The notes beneath the pieces were generated by a model. The model made no database searches. It was not told where the DNA came from and was given only the letters and a program-made list of their open reading frames with translations. 50,000 bases of DNA from Neocallimastix lanati (nom. inval.) (Eukaryota; Neocallimastigomycota; Neocallimastigomycetes; Neocallimastigales; Neocallimastigaceae). Location: the NCBI GenBank assembly GCA_016946835.1, contig JACVTC010000145.1, positions 160,001-210,000 of the forward strand, written 5' to 3'. Of the stretch, positions 13,758 to 35,435 are shown piece by piece; position 1 is the stretch's first letter; each line of letters opens with the position of its first letter. A program made the translations under genes and the position numbers.

Positions 13758-15094
13758 ATTTTATTTTAAACTTTATATTTATATATATATATTAAAAAAT
13801 TTTTTTATTATTTTTATTTTTTATATATGTTTGATAATAAACTATTTTTATTAGTAATAAACTCTTTATACAAGTAAAAAAATAAAAAAAAAAATTTTTT
13901 TTTTTGAATCATCATCATTTTAAAAGTAAAAAAATATAAAAAATAATATATTATAAATAAAGAATTATTTATATAATAAAATATAAAATATAAAATATAA
14001 AATATATAAAATATATTTATTTTTTTAACTTTAAATTCAGATAATAATAAAAATTAAAATTAAATTTTTTTTTTTTTTAATTTGAACCTTAATAAAACTT
14101 AAAATTTTATTATGATTCATTGCAATTTACATTTTACAACTCAATATCAATATAAAAATATTACTATCATTATTATATAAACATATATATTTTTTTATGT
14201 TTTTATTTATTTTATTTCAAAAGTTAAAGATTAAATAATTAATAATTAAAATTTTATTTAAATATTTATTTATTTTTATTTATTTTAGAATTTAATAAAA
14301 AAAAAAAATTTTTTTTTTATTTTATTTTATATTTATATTAAATTTTTTATATATATAGACACAAATTTTTTTTTTTTTTTTTTAATTTTTAAATTTTTTT
14401 TTTATTAAATTTTTAATTATTTTTTTAATTAATAATAAAATATAAATAATAAAAAAATCTTTTTTTATATATAAATAAATTAAATAATACTATAAAAGAT
14501 AAAAAAAAAAAATATAAATTTTATAGAATAAAAAATTTAGGAAACCATTAAAAAACAATACTAAAGATAGTTTACTGAAATTATTGTGTAGTAAAGATAA
14601 AAAGTTTATCAGTTATTAGAAACTTAAAACATAATAATAAATATTTTTAAATAAAAAATTAATATATATTATATCTTAATAGAAAATACTTTACACGATT
14701 ATTTAAAAAAAAGATATTAAAAAAAAAAAGGACAAAGCAGTTTATATATATTTTTCTAAAATAAAAAAATATTTAAAAATAAAAGAATAAAATTTTAATG
14801 CATCACTAAAAAAAATCTTTGTAATTTTTTGTATATTGTATAAAGAAAAAAAAAAAGGATTTATAGTTTAGTTTTGAATAATATTAATATAGAAAAAAAT
14901 AATAATATATATCCTTTTTTATATTAATATTAAAACCGAAAAGTGAATTGTACAATATTTAATTCAATTTAGTTTTTAAAAAAGAACCTGTCACAAAAAC
15001 AATATATTACTATTTTGAAAATAATTTAAACTTTTTTTAAAAAAAAAAAAAAAAACAATTATATATTTATTTAAAAATAATATTAATATAACAA
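8611..15094. other. Gene desert, low-complexity DNA
   Basis: There are 6.5 kb of A/T-only sequence with one direct duplication (10061-10610) and no convincing gene. A 31-codon open stretch on plus at 14527-14619, after an acceptor-like TATAG, ends in TAG. It lies about 475 bp before the next gene and is too short to call. Confidence 0.6.
10061..10610. repeat. Tandem direct duplication, two ~270-bp units
   Basis: The segment 10061-10337 is repeated head to tail at 10341-10610. Landmarks in both copies include GATTGCATATTTATTAAG and GAGATTTGTGGTGAAATTG. The copies differ by small indels in TTG/ATT repeats and by a few substitutions near the 3' end, for example TTTCTAAGAG against TTTCCAGGAG. 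Confidence 0.9.
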
Positions 15095-17787
15095 ATGGTT
15101 AAAAAGCAAAGAAAGTGTTCTTTATCAGAAACCTATTTTGGTTACGTAGATACTTTATTAGATAGTTTAGTTTTATTTAATGCGGTTATAAATAATAAAT
15201 TACCAACCATTCAAAAACGTTTATCTAGAGTAGAACGTCGTAGTATTATTTCTGGTTCTGTTTTTGTATTTAAGGAAGATGAAGCTGGTATTAAAAGGTG
15301 AATAAAAAAAAAAAATTAAAAGAAATTAATAATTAAAAATTTTATCCTTTCTTTTTTCTTTTTTTTTAAATTTTATGTTTTAAAAAAAATCAATATATAT
15401 ATATATATAAAGTAAATTAAAAAAAGAATAAAATCAAAATGTATTAGTAATTAAAAAAAAAATATTAAAATGATTGTAGTTGATAGTTAAAGGGGTACTA
15501 CTAATAATAATGAAAATAATATTAAAAGTTAAAAACTTAATTATTAATTAAAACGTGTATAATATTAAAAATTAAAAAAGTATATTTATTAATTAAAAAG
15601 TGTATAAAGTTAATAATTTAATAAGTTATTTAATAATCAAAAAAATGAAAATAATATTAAAATTATGATGTAAAATATAACTAATAAAAAAAAAAAATCA
15701 TTGTTATTTTTTTTATTCTTTTAAAAAAAAAATTTATATAAAAATATAGATGGACTGATGGTAGATATTGGAGTCCTTCCAGAATATTAGGTGATTATTT
15801 AGTTTATATTGAATTAGATGACCCAAGAAAGACCAACAAATGGGCAAACAGAAAAAATAAGGCTAAGGACAAGAAGGAAATTGAAGATCCAGTCCTTAAG
15901 AATGAAGAACTTCAAATGAAAAAAATTAAATATAAGGGTATTATTCCTTCCTTAGATTTAAAAAAATTTAATATTCGTCAAAATGGTTTAATTAAAAAGA
16001 CATTATCAGCAAAAGTTGAGGGCAAGGTTTTCCATTTAATCTCATATTATCATGAACAGGATGTTTCCTATCATACCATTAATACTCCATCAAGTGATGA
16101 AGAATTAATGAAGCTCTACAAGGAATGTGGTAACAAGAATATTGAAATTCTTAACTTCCGTACTAATAAAAAACAACTAATTAATATGAATCAATTAACC
16201 ATTCAAAATCCTAATTGGTGTGTGGATAATGATGTCAGTAATCCTGCAAATGCCAATAATACTTCCTCTTCTAATGATAATAATCTCACCAATCGTAATA
16301 ATAATTATGCTGTTGCCAATAATACCCTTGCCGTTAATAATAATAATAATATGATGAGTAATGGTGATATGAATGGATTTAATGCCAATGCTCCTCCTCA
16401 TTATCAAGATCCAAATCTTTTTAAGAATGGTATGAATATGACTTCAGCTTCTCCACAATTTATTTATGGTAGTAATATGAATGGTATGCCTCCAAATATG
16501 CCTCCAAATATGAATGGTATGCCACCAAACATGAACCAAGGAATGAATGGCATGAACGGTATGAGTGGCATGAATGGTATGAACGGTATGAGTGGCATGA
16601 ACGGCATGAACGGTATGAACGGTATGAATGGCATGAACGGCATGAATGGTATGAATGGCATGAACGGAATGAATGGCATGGGTATGAATGGTATACCACA
16701 ACAACAGGCACAACATCAACCAAATAATAATCCTCAACAATCTCAAGCTCAATCCATTTATGGTATTGCCTATGGTGGTCAACAACAACCAAATATGAGT
16801 GGTCCATCACCTCAACAAGCTCAAACCTATCCAAAGGATAATCCATTTATCCTTTCTCAAGCCAACGGTAATAATAATAATACCACCAATTCCTCTTCCA
16901 CCATTAAAACTTTGGATAATAATTTCGATCGTAGTCATTCACTACTCTTCATGGAAAAACCACCTCAACCTCAACAAAATCAAATTAATATGATTGAACA
17001 ACAAAATCCAACTCAAAATGCTATCTTAATGAACGAATCTGGTCAAAATCCTCAGAGTCAAACGCCAAATTCTATTTTAATGAACGATTCTCAATTGCCA
17101 CCTCAACAACAATCCAATGGCATGGCAAATAATTTCAATCCTTTCCTTATACAGACCCCTCTTATGCAAAATGAAACCAATGCGAATACCTATTATCAAC
17201 AAAATCGTCAAACCAATGATATTAATTTAGTCAACTCGTTCAATAAGAACGGTAGCCCCTCCATGGCGTTTCATTCCTTATCCTCTCCAACTATGAATCA
17301 ACAAAATAATCAACAAAATTTTACAGGTTATAGTCATAATTCTCAAGCCGTCGTCCACCATCAACAATCCCTTCCTACTCCTAATTCTACCCCAACCACA
17401 GCACCAATTGTTCCTGTCATGCAAAAAGCGGCTGTAAATCCTAATCAACCAGGTCAATCATTGACGCTTTCTTCCTTCCCACCTCATTCTACCCTTATCA
17501 ATAATCAAAATCAAAATATGACTTCAACGGCAGTCACTACTCAACAAAATAATACTCCAGGATGGGGTGGTAATAATATGAATAATACTACCACTATGGT
17601 ACATTCTCAAGTGATTAATGATTCTCAAAATTCTTGGAATGCTGCTGCTGGTTCACCTTCTCTTCTCAATCAAAATAATCAAAATATTTATCCTGGTATT
17701 ACCAATAACTCCAATTGGCAAACAAATTATAATAATGAAGCCTCACCCGCCAATACCCAAAGCCATGAAAATGTAATATATTATTAA
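15095..17787 (+). CDS. Gti1/Pac2 family (WOPR-domain) transcription regulator
   Basis: Two exons, 15095-15297 and 15750-17787, encode about 746 residues. The 452-nt intron starts GTGAAT, ends ATATAG and splits an Arg codon. The N-terminal ~200 residues carry the WOPR fold: ETYFGYVDTLLDS, KRLSRVERRSIISGSVFVF and, across the splice, IKRWTDGRYWSPSRILGDYL, the family's signature region. A second conserved block (KIKYKGIIPSLDLKKF to VFHLISYYHEQDV) follows after a lysine-rich linker. Known members (yeast Mit1, Candida Wor1, fission yeast Gti1/Pac2) are DNA-binding regulators of morphological switching and nutrient responses; a nuclear role here is inferred. The C-terminal two thirds is Asn/Gln/Pro-rich low complexity, with a Gly-Met-Asn repeat at about residues 332-382. 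Other frames across that repeat are shadows. AATAAA lies shortly after the TAA. Confidence 0.93.
16541..16690 (+). repeat. Gly-Met-Asn coding repeat in the WOPR gene
   Basis: A 9-bp unit (GGY ATG AAY) repeats about 16 times in frame, with GMS variants. Codon use alternates (GGT/GGC, AAT/AAC), so this is not a pure microsatellite, which suggests it is old or selected at the protein level. Asn and Gln tracts are the norm in dictyostelids; Met at every third residue is much less usual. Confidence 0.92.
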
Positions 17788-25824
<8,037 letters not shown>

Positions 25825-26489
25825 TATTCAATTAAAGATAATAATTTTGATAAGTTATATATGGATATATATAGAATTATAAAATTAAAAATGATTTATT
25901 GAGGTTGAAATTTAAATAATTTAAATATAAAAATTTTAAAACATTTTTTTTTTTTTTTATTTTTTTTATACTTTTCTTTTAAACATTATAATAAAATAGT
26001 TTAATTATTAATTTTGGTAATAAAAATAAATTATTTAAAGTTGTATCATATTAAATATTAAATTAATTATATTGTGTTAAAAAAGTATATATATATATAT
26101 ATTTTTTTTATCTTTCTATCTTTTTTTTAATTATAAAATAAAATAAATCTTATAAAAATAAAAAAAAAAAAAAATTACTTAATACTTTGAAGAAATAATT
26201 ATTAGAATTAAGATAATATTTCTAGATTATTTTTAAGTTTATAATGTAAAAAAAAAAATATATATGTAATTTAAAAAAGTATAGATTAAAAATAATACCT
26301 TAAAATCAAATAAAAAATAAAAATAAAAAAAAAATAGTATTTACCTATAAACCTTAAATAATAACTAATTATAATTAAATTTTTAATTAAAAAGTATATA
26401 AAATATATAAAAAAAATATATAAAAATCTAATATTCAAAAAAATTTAAATAAATAAATAATGAAAAAAAAATAACATAATTAATTACAG
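25825..26489. other. 5' flank of gene A
   Basis: These 660 bp upstream of the minus-strand start of gene A are A/T runs with no exon-like sequence. The core promoter presumably lies in the first 100-200 bp; no specific element could be recognised in so AT-rich a background. Confidence 0.5.
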
Positions 26490-26689
26490 TTTGATCTTCA
26501 CAATTTCCTGAAAAATCCATATACTATGAAATGAATTTCTATACTAAATTATTCAAATATATATAATATAAAGAAATAATAAAAACATAAAAAAGTATTA
26601 TTTAGATGTATTTATTTGTTATTAACACCGAATTTCCTTGGATACATAAGCAGATTTTGAATTCGAAAATTTAAATTTTTTAAAAAAAA

Positions 26690-26728
<39 letters not shown>

Positions 26729-27600
26729 TATGCTGTTATTTCATTTAATTATTTTTAATAATTTCAATTTTTAAAATTTTTTTTTTCTTTAATTTTCTTT
26801 TTTTTTTTTTTTTTGTAAAAAAAAAAAAAAAAAAAATTGAATAAAAAAAAAAATAAAATAAATAAATTAATATGTAATAAATTAATAAGAAGAAATGATA
26901 TGATATTTCTTTTATTACAAATAAGGATGAAGAGAAAAATCAAAATTTTAGAATTTCCATATTTTTGATTAAATATAAGAAGTATAGGGATAATGGTGAA
27001 ATAACATAAAAAAAAAAATTTTTTTTTTTTTTGTTTTTTTCAGATAACCTATAAACCATATACAGTTATTGAAATTTTTTTGACAAATTTCTATAAAATT
27101 TGGAATACTTTCCATTATATCTTGTGATTTGACTATTACCAAATTTCTTATAAATAAAATGAATTTTATAAAATATTCCCCAGATCATTTAACCTATAAT
27201 AAATCAATGTATTGATAATAAAGATATTGAAAATGCAAAAAAAAAAAAAAATTTTTTTCAGTCTTTATAATAATGACATTAAACATAATTAGAAATATTA
27301 TATCTTACTCATATAAATAATGGACTTATTTATAAAAAAAAAATTATAACTCTCTATATGGAAAGTTAACAAATATTATTGAAAGAGATGATCTGGCAGA
27401 TGAATATTGACTTACCATAGAAATTTCTCATCTAAAACAACTTTATTGAATGTTTATTTATATTATTTTTTCATTTTTTTTTTAAAAAAAGCCTAATCAT
27501 AAATGATCATTTTAACTTTACAGAGATATGATAAGATAATCAATTGCCTTTGTGCTTAAACATATAATAAAAATTAAAAAAAAAAAGGACTGAATTATTC
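26490..27600 (+). pseudogene. Decayed protein-coding gene fragment
   Basis: Several plus-strand stretches look like exons with stops. After an acceptor-like TTACAG at 26485-26490 the frame reads FDLHNFLKNPYTMK then stops. About 26895-27008 is open and reads YDISFITNKDEEKNQNFRI and then KYKKYRDNGEIT. An acceptor-like TTTTTTCAG near 27040 is followed by ITYKPYTVIEIFLTNFYKIW, and near 27380 comes ERDDLADEY-stop-LTIEISHLKQLY. Stops and frame changes break every piece. Composition and intron-like A/T spacers point to a dead multi-exon gene between the two receptor-like copies. The family is not recognised and shows no similarity to genes A or B that I can see. Confidence 0.35.
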
Positions 27601-28685
27601 CTTTGACTCTAATTGTAAATTTTATTAATATTATTACAATTATATTAATTTTTTTTTTTCAGTTAATAAAACTATATATACAAATAATTAAATACATTAA
27701 GGCCTTGTCAATATAATTAAATAATAATAATAATAATAAAAAAAAAAAATCTAAATAAAAAATTTCATGTAAAAGAAAAAAAATATAATAATATTTTTAA
27801 ATATGTTTTCCCTATTTTAAAATTAATAAATTTTCTATTACAGTAATATATATATATATTGTAATACTTTTTATCATAAAATAAATACTTTATTTATTAA
27901 TTATTAACTAATATTTATATCTTTTATTAATTTTCTTTATATAATATTTCATCGCATATAATAATTATTAATTCATGTTCCCGTTAATTTTACATAAATA
28001 AATTTTTCTATATAACTTTGTTTATTTAAAATATATTTTATTCATTTATTTATTGAGCCATTAAATTTTTACTTATTATTAACAAAAATATTATAAAAAT
28101 ATGTTATTATTAATTATTTTATATTAAAAGTATAGAATATAAAACTTAATTTCTAACATATATATATAAGCATTTATTATCATTATAGATATCATTAAAT
28201 ACTAATAATATTAATAATATTAATAATTACTACTATAATTACAATAATTACAATTAATTACTTATTATTAATATTATATATATATATTATATTTTAATAT
28301 ACTTAATAATAGTATTTTTCATTGAAATTAACATTATAATTTCATGATTATTATTTTTCATTTATACATAAAGTATTATCTGGTTTTAATTTATTTAGCA
28401 TATATTATTTATATTTATTAATTAAAATTTATTTTGACATATAGTATCATATTAATACATGTAATATATCGTATTATTGTATTAATTGTATTAATTATAT
28501 TTATATCATAAAGATATAATTTTAAAATAAAATTAATTTGTATATTAAAAATTAAATTCGTTATTCCATTATAAATTTAATTTGATATTACTACTATTGG
28601 TTTTATTAGTATAAGCAATACTAGATATATCCTTTTTCATATATATATAAGAAAAACTTATCCACTCTCAATGTAACCACATTTG
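27601..28685. other. Intergenic DNA 3' of gene B
   Basis: This is 1.1 kb of AT-rich sequence between the decayed fragment and the stop codon of gene B. It has no homopolymer arrays as long as elsewhere and no open exon-like sequence. I see nothing specific. Confidence 0.5.
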
Positions 28686-28967
28686 TTAAGATTTTTGACT
28701 ACTCTCCGGTTTTTTTTGTATTAAGTCATTATTGCTACTATTAATCTTATTAATATCAGAACTTCCATTCGTCAACATTTCAGATTTTATATTCATTTTT
28801 AAGAATTTAGTTATATATACATAATATAATGTGACTATAATATTTATACTTATTCCAATGCTATTTAATAAATCATATACCATATTAGAGGTTGAATTTA
28901 TTTCTCCATATATTTGTTTTATCAACTCAAATAATACATATGTATATAACGGAACAGTCATATTCTA

Positions 28968-29163
<196 letters not shown>

Positions 29164-30727
29164 GTAATATATATTATTATAATAACATTTATTTACTTCT
29201 CTAAATTTTTTATCTATTCCCCTAAGAGTATAACATAACCCACAACCAGTTATTGCCACTAACATATTAACTATATCACTATTAATATTAAAATATTAAT
29301 AAAAATGATAAAATCATGAAATGTTTTAAAAGTTTTTATATTTATAATATTAAAAATTCTAAAATTACCACAAATATACAGAGGAAGGATATTTACATTC
29401 TGAATATGTTCTATGATCATTTGCACTTTTAACGGTATAAACTTGAGCTTGTATTATTATCCAGAAGAAAACTGATAATAAATGTATCATACATATTCCA
29501 AAAACTATTAAAATCATATTCTTTTTCTTCATACTACGATTAATTTTTTTCTTAACCATAAATCTTTTAATTATAAATAGAATTTAAAAAAAAAAAAAAA
29601 AAAAATTTTTATTAAATCAATATCATACTATAAAATATATATTTACTTAAAATTTGAATTTAAAAATTTATATTATTACATTAAATAAATTCTGTATGTT
29701 TTCACAAGCATTGAACCATATACTAAAGAAAAACCCTAAATATTATTTAAAAATTTTAATTATTAATGTATTCTATAATTATTATTGAATTTTTTTTTTT
29801 TTTATTTATTAAAATATATTCTTTTTTCACATATATTTATATATATAATTACTATATTTTTAAATATATATTGAAATAAGCGACAACTATTTTTTTTTTG
29901 ACCATTTGTTATTTCAAACATAGAAAAGCACTGCAATATCAAACCAACCAAAATGAAAATCATAAAATCAATACTCGCTATTTATGAAAATAATAATTAT
30001 TTTTTAGTATTAAATCTTAATATTTGTTCAAATTATAATTATAATATACCGAACCTGATTTCAAAATTGGATTTTCTTTATTTTTAAATATTTTTATTAT
30101 AAAAATTAATATAATGATGATTAATATTCCACTAACAACTCTTATTATAATATCTATAAATAATATTCTTTTTAATTTGAATGGTTCATTGCAGAGTAAT
30201 CCCCCAAAATATTTATCACATTTACATTGATTATTATCTTCACACTTTCCATGGACACATGCTGGACTACATTTAGGTTTATAACTTTTTTTTTTTTTTT
30301 AAAAAATATTTTAATAACATTAAATTTATGTTAATGTTTCAAATAAATTGAATAAAATGAATTAAAATATTAAAAATTAGATTTAGTAATATGAAATTAC
30401 CATGATTTAAAACCATAACCTTCAATATCTTTATAATTATAATTATTTTTATGTTCACTAATACAATCTCTTATTTCTAAATCAACAAAGACAGCGTTAT
30501 TTTCAAATTTATGAAAATGACCTAATAAAATAATTTTTATAGTTAATATAATAATAAAAATAAGAATAATAAATAAGAGATAATAAATAATTATATAATT
30601 TATTATTTAATTATTACCATAAGTAATTAATATTAATCCAAGTTTATAATTGCCAGGATTTCCAACGACTTTAATTTATAGTATAAATTTAATTTATATA
30701 AATATTTATTTATTTATTTTAAGGGAG

Positions 30728-30759
<32 letters not shown>

Positions 30760-30940
30760 TATAATATTAATCTACCTTTAACTTGTGGAAAAGAACATTT
30801 ATCTTTACGAAATGAAATTGTATCTCCTAAAAGTACGGCATTATTAGTATCATTAATTACAACTCGAAAATATATTATATCATCAAAAGTCATAGTATCG
30901 AAATTTGAAGATATAAAACGATCTAATAAATATATATTAA

Positions 30941-30991
<51 letters not shown>

Positions 30992-31609
30992 TTTTTTCAA
31001 TATTTTATTTTTATTAATAATAATTAAAGAAAAAAAGTTTACGTATTCCATAGTCATCATATAATTCAGCTATAAAATATTAAAATGAAACATATATATC
31101 ATTAAGTATTGAATTTATAAATAAAAAATTAATATTTTAAAATAATTTAATAATAAGGAAATTAAAATCTATTTAAAAAATTATTTTTACCATCAATATT
31201 TGATGGAATCGATTCACCAGAAAATACAGAAATAGAATCTAATGATTCTGAACTAAGAGCAATTTTGGTTGGATTAGTTGAAAAAGCATAGTCATATTCC
31301 ATTTTTAATTCATCAGCATTTGAAAAGTATGGTTCAGATTCAATACAATGAGCATATGAAATACTACCTTTATTTTTTTTATTTTTTTTATATTTTTTTT
31401 TTAATTTAGAAATTGGTTATATTAATACTAAAATGATAAACACATACAAAAACAATGTACAACTGTTTATTTTTTTTATTATTATTATTACCTCGATCAT
31501 TATATTCTGGAATGAATTCACAATTATTAAAAAAAACATGTGAATTTGTTAATTTACTTTCAGAATATATTACTCCTCCATAGTTCATAGAGGATGTTTC
31601 TTCAATAAA

Positions 31610-31612
31610 TCA
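31610..31612 (-). other. In-frame TGA in exon 11 of gene B
   Basis: The frame IIFND-stop-FIEETSSMNYGGVIY aligns with VIFND-S-TFYDNSALYYGGVIF in copy A without a frameshift on either side. One change from TCA (Ser) to TGA explains it. An intron of 57 nt (GTATTA to GAAG) could remove the TGA in frame, but copy A codes straight through the same place, so I think that unlikely. Confidence 0.85.
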
Positions 31613-34600
31613 ATCATTAAATATTATCATTGATTCTTCATCTAATTCTATAATACTTGCTACACCTCCATTATTTGCTGATATCATATAAAAATTTGAA
31701 TTGTTTACAGTAAAATTAGTTTTTGAATTAATATTATTTTTTGGATCTATTCTGAATAATGTTTTATCATAATTGGAATATTCAAATGTGCAATTTTCAA
31801 TTATAATATTAGAAGATGTCCTCGAAACAATTCCATAATCTATATTATGTAACAATAATATATTTTGTATTAGATTATTTACTTTTTCTTCGTTTTGTTT
31901 TTCGCATTAATTACTTTACATGTATGAATATTATTTAAGTTTGTATAACTTATAGAGAGATTTGTATTTGAGCCCATTCTAAAAAAATAGTTGTCTTTTT
32001 GTTTATCATCAGTACTTAAAGAATAAATGTATGATGATCGAATTCTATTTAGCTATATAAAAAAAATTTAATTAATTATTAATACTTCCAAATTTTCAAT
32101 CTTAAAATTATTTTTTTTTGTTTTGTTTTGTTCTTTTTATTAAGTTTAAAATTGTTATAGAAATTACATATGAGTTATTTATACTAATATCTCCAGAGTC
32201 AATATATACAAATTCTAATAAAATATAAAAAAAAAGAAAAAAAAAAAAAAAAGTTTTCAAATTATTTGTATGTTTATTGTTTTAAATGTACGCATTCCAA
32301 AATTATTTACAATTATTAATTATTTTACCTTTAACTGTATCTAAACCATCTACATATAAATCATTAAAAATAAGTACATCTATTTTATACAATTATTTGC
32401 ATAATATATATAATTAATAATTTTTATCCAATAATATTATTAATAATTTAAATGGTTATTTATTAAATGAAATAATTATAAATTTGAAAAATATATACTT
32501 TTATCAAATTTACTTAGACTTTCACATCTAATAAAAGTACAATCTTTTTTTGTAAAATGATTTTCAATTTTTACACTATTTAATTCCAATTTTGTTGGAC
32601 TTCCGATATGAATAAAACTAATTTTTTTAAAAATTGATATTTTAATTGAGTATTTTAAAACAATTTAATATTCATTAACTTTATATATGTATATATGTAA
32701 ATATATTTATAGATTTAATTTCTCTAATGATGTATATTTACTATCCTTTGTATCCATTAATATCACTTATTGTACAACTTTATATGAAAAAAATAAATAA
32801 GTAAATAAATAAAATAAAATTGATTTAATTTTTTTTTTTTTTCTGATAAAATTTATGATTATTGAATGATTTTTTAAGATGTTAAATTAAAGTATTAATC
32901 ATATAATCAAAATGTTTTATTTTTATACTTATTTAATGATATATTTATATTTTGATGCGAATATATAAATGATGATGCTTCATTAACTTGATATTGATGA
33001 AAATTAGTAAATGTTCCATTGGTTACTTTAAATTCTGAACCAATTTGCTCCTCATTAGATGTAAATAATACTCCACCATAATTCGATCCATCAATTGCAT
33101 TCATTTTAACATTTCTAAAGGAAATAGTTATTTAATTAATAATTGACATTTAATAATTTTCATATATAAATTATATATTTTTCACATTTAATAATATTCA
33201 TTTATATATAAGTTTTACATATTTAATTATCTTTTTTTTTTGTTTGTTTGTTTATTTGTCCTTACTTTAATTCAATAGTCGAAATGCCTTTTAATGTAAA
33301 TGCACTAATACCTTTTCCTGCATGTAAATCTTCTGCATAAAAGTTTTCAATTTGTAAATTTACATTTCCTTTAACGCTTTTTAATATATTTATTTATTAT
33401 TTATTTAATATATTCATTTATTTATTTATTTAATATATTTATTTAGTTAGTTAGTTAGTTAGTTATTTATTCATTCATTCATTCATTAATTCATTTATTC
33501 ATTTATTCATTTATTCATTTATTTATACACTTTTGAAAAAATTCCTTTATAATTTCAAATTTTCAAATTTATTCTTATATAATATTTAATACATTATAAT
33601 ACCTTGCAACTAATCCTTTTTGTTTAGATGATTGATTAATATTTTCAGTTTTATGTTGTATAGAATTTAATATATAGACATTTCTTTTTTCATTAATATG
33701 TTCATTTGTTTCATTTGTTTCGATATAAATTAAACCTCCCTTAAATATATTTTTTATTAATAATTGAACATGAAATAGTAATTATTAAAAAATGAATGTT
33801 AATTCAATTTTTATATTTATTATATACCATTTCAGAGGCAGATGAATTATAAACTTTAATATCATCTGCTACAAATAAAAAAGGATCATATACATAAAAC
33901 ACACCTCCATGGGTAGATGAAAAATTATTATTGAATTTACAATTTTTAATAAATGAATATGAATTTTTTGCGTGGATTGCTCCACTTTTTATTACATTAT
34001 AATATTAATAATGATAATTAATTCATAAAAAAAAAATTTTTTTTTTTATTATTATAATAATATATATTTTTATTATTAATAAAGTATATACAAAATAATT
34101 TTAATGCCATTTATAAATACCCTCCATCATTGTAAGCACTTCCATTTTCAAATATAGATGAAGTAATATTTGATTCATTTGCATTATTTATTCCAATACA
34201 AGTATTAGTATATATTCCATTAAAATATGAATTTGAAATATCAATATTATTTATATTTTCACCATCATATGATAATATATTATCAGTACATAATGAATTT
34301 CCATAAAAATAAGAATTATCAATTTTTACATTTCCATATAAACTAATACAAGTAGTTTTAAAATCAATAAATGCATTATATATAAAATTATTCATTTGAA
34401 TTAATTCATTTTTACTACTTTTATCATTTGAAATAATTGAACCATTCAAAATTGTATCTTCAAATAATACATTATTAACATTATGAAACTCTAAATGACC
34501 ATAAATAGTTATATTTTTAAAAGTAATTTTTTGAATAAAACTATTAAATATTAAACCATTTGAAATACTATTATTAAATCTTAATATCGAAGAATCTTTT

Positions 34601-34827
34601 GATGATCCAATTATTAATAATTTTTGTATATTATTATTTATTTTTATTTCTTTATATATATCTATACTTTTGTTATCAATATAAATTTCTAATATGTTAT
34701 ATTCAGTAGAATTTAAATTATGTATTAATTCATCTTCATTATTAATGTTTCTTTCAAATGAATATACATTACTCATTAATATAAAATATGAAATTAGGAA
34801 AAAATATATCAACGACCCTTTCATCAT

Positions 34828-34867
34828 TTTAATATGATTATATTAATAAAAAAAACAACAACAACAA

Positions 34868-34911
<44 letters not shown>

Positions 34912-35045
34912 ACATAAGATATCTAATATTCAAGAATTTTTTTTTCTTTTTTTTTTTAGAGAAATATGGTTTTCGATAAATAAGGGAAAAAATAATAAAT
35001 ACACTTATTTCGATAATTATAGTAAGATTGAAACAAATTTAGATA

Positions 35046-35101
<56 letters not shown>

Positions 35102-35288
35102 GTTTTAAAAATTTTTGATAATAATATAAATAATATAAATATAAAATCTGTAATATTTAATAAAATGTATAAGCAAATAATTATAATTTGAAAAAGAAGA
35201 ATTCAAGCTTTATGAATACAAATTAAAAATGATATAATATGATGCTAAATAAATTAAAGATTATTTAAGAATAGTTTTTTATTCATTA
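34828..35288. other. 5' flank of gene B with A42 run and (TA)n
   Basis: An A run (34868-34909) lies about 40 bp upstream of the minus-strand ATG, and a TA repeat follows at 35052-35094. Long A or T runs next to start codons are common in dictyostelid promoters. No defined element is visible. Confidence 0.5.
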
Positions 35289-35435
35289 TTAACTTTTCTT
35301 AATCTTTTTAGTAAATTTATTGTAATTATCATTACGAATTTTAAATATATTTATCATTTCAAATAAAAAAGCGTTATTTAATATTTTTATCTTTAACTTG
35401 ACATCTATAATTAAATCTTCCTTAAACTCTAAAAA
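35289..35435 (-). pseudogene. Isolated exon-like fragment (3' exon or relic)
   Basis: On the minus strand, after an acceptor-like TATTAAAG, 48 codons are open and end in TAA at 35289-35291. The frame reads FLEFKEDLIIDVKLKIKI and later MINIFKIRNDNYNKFTKK. The charge pattern is protein-like, but no upstream exon could be joined. It may be a relic of another tandem gene or a real last exon. The family is not recognised. Confidence 0.25.

Noticed and set aside
16195-16846. Minus-strand open frames opposite the WOPR gene
   Set aside because: They mirror the GGT-ATG-AAT coding repeat and Asn-rich tracts; the plus strand carries the conserved domain and frame.
31540-31670. A 57-nt intron that would remove the TGA in gene B
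   Set aside because: GTATTA and GAAG borders exist in frame, but copy A encodes the same segment without an intron and the stretch is coding-like.
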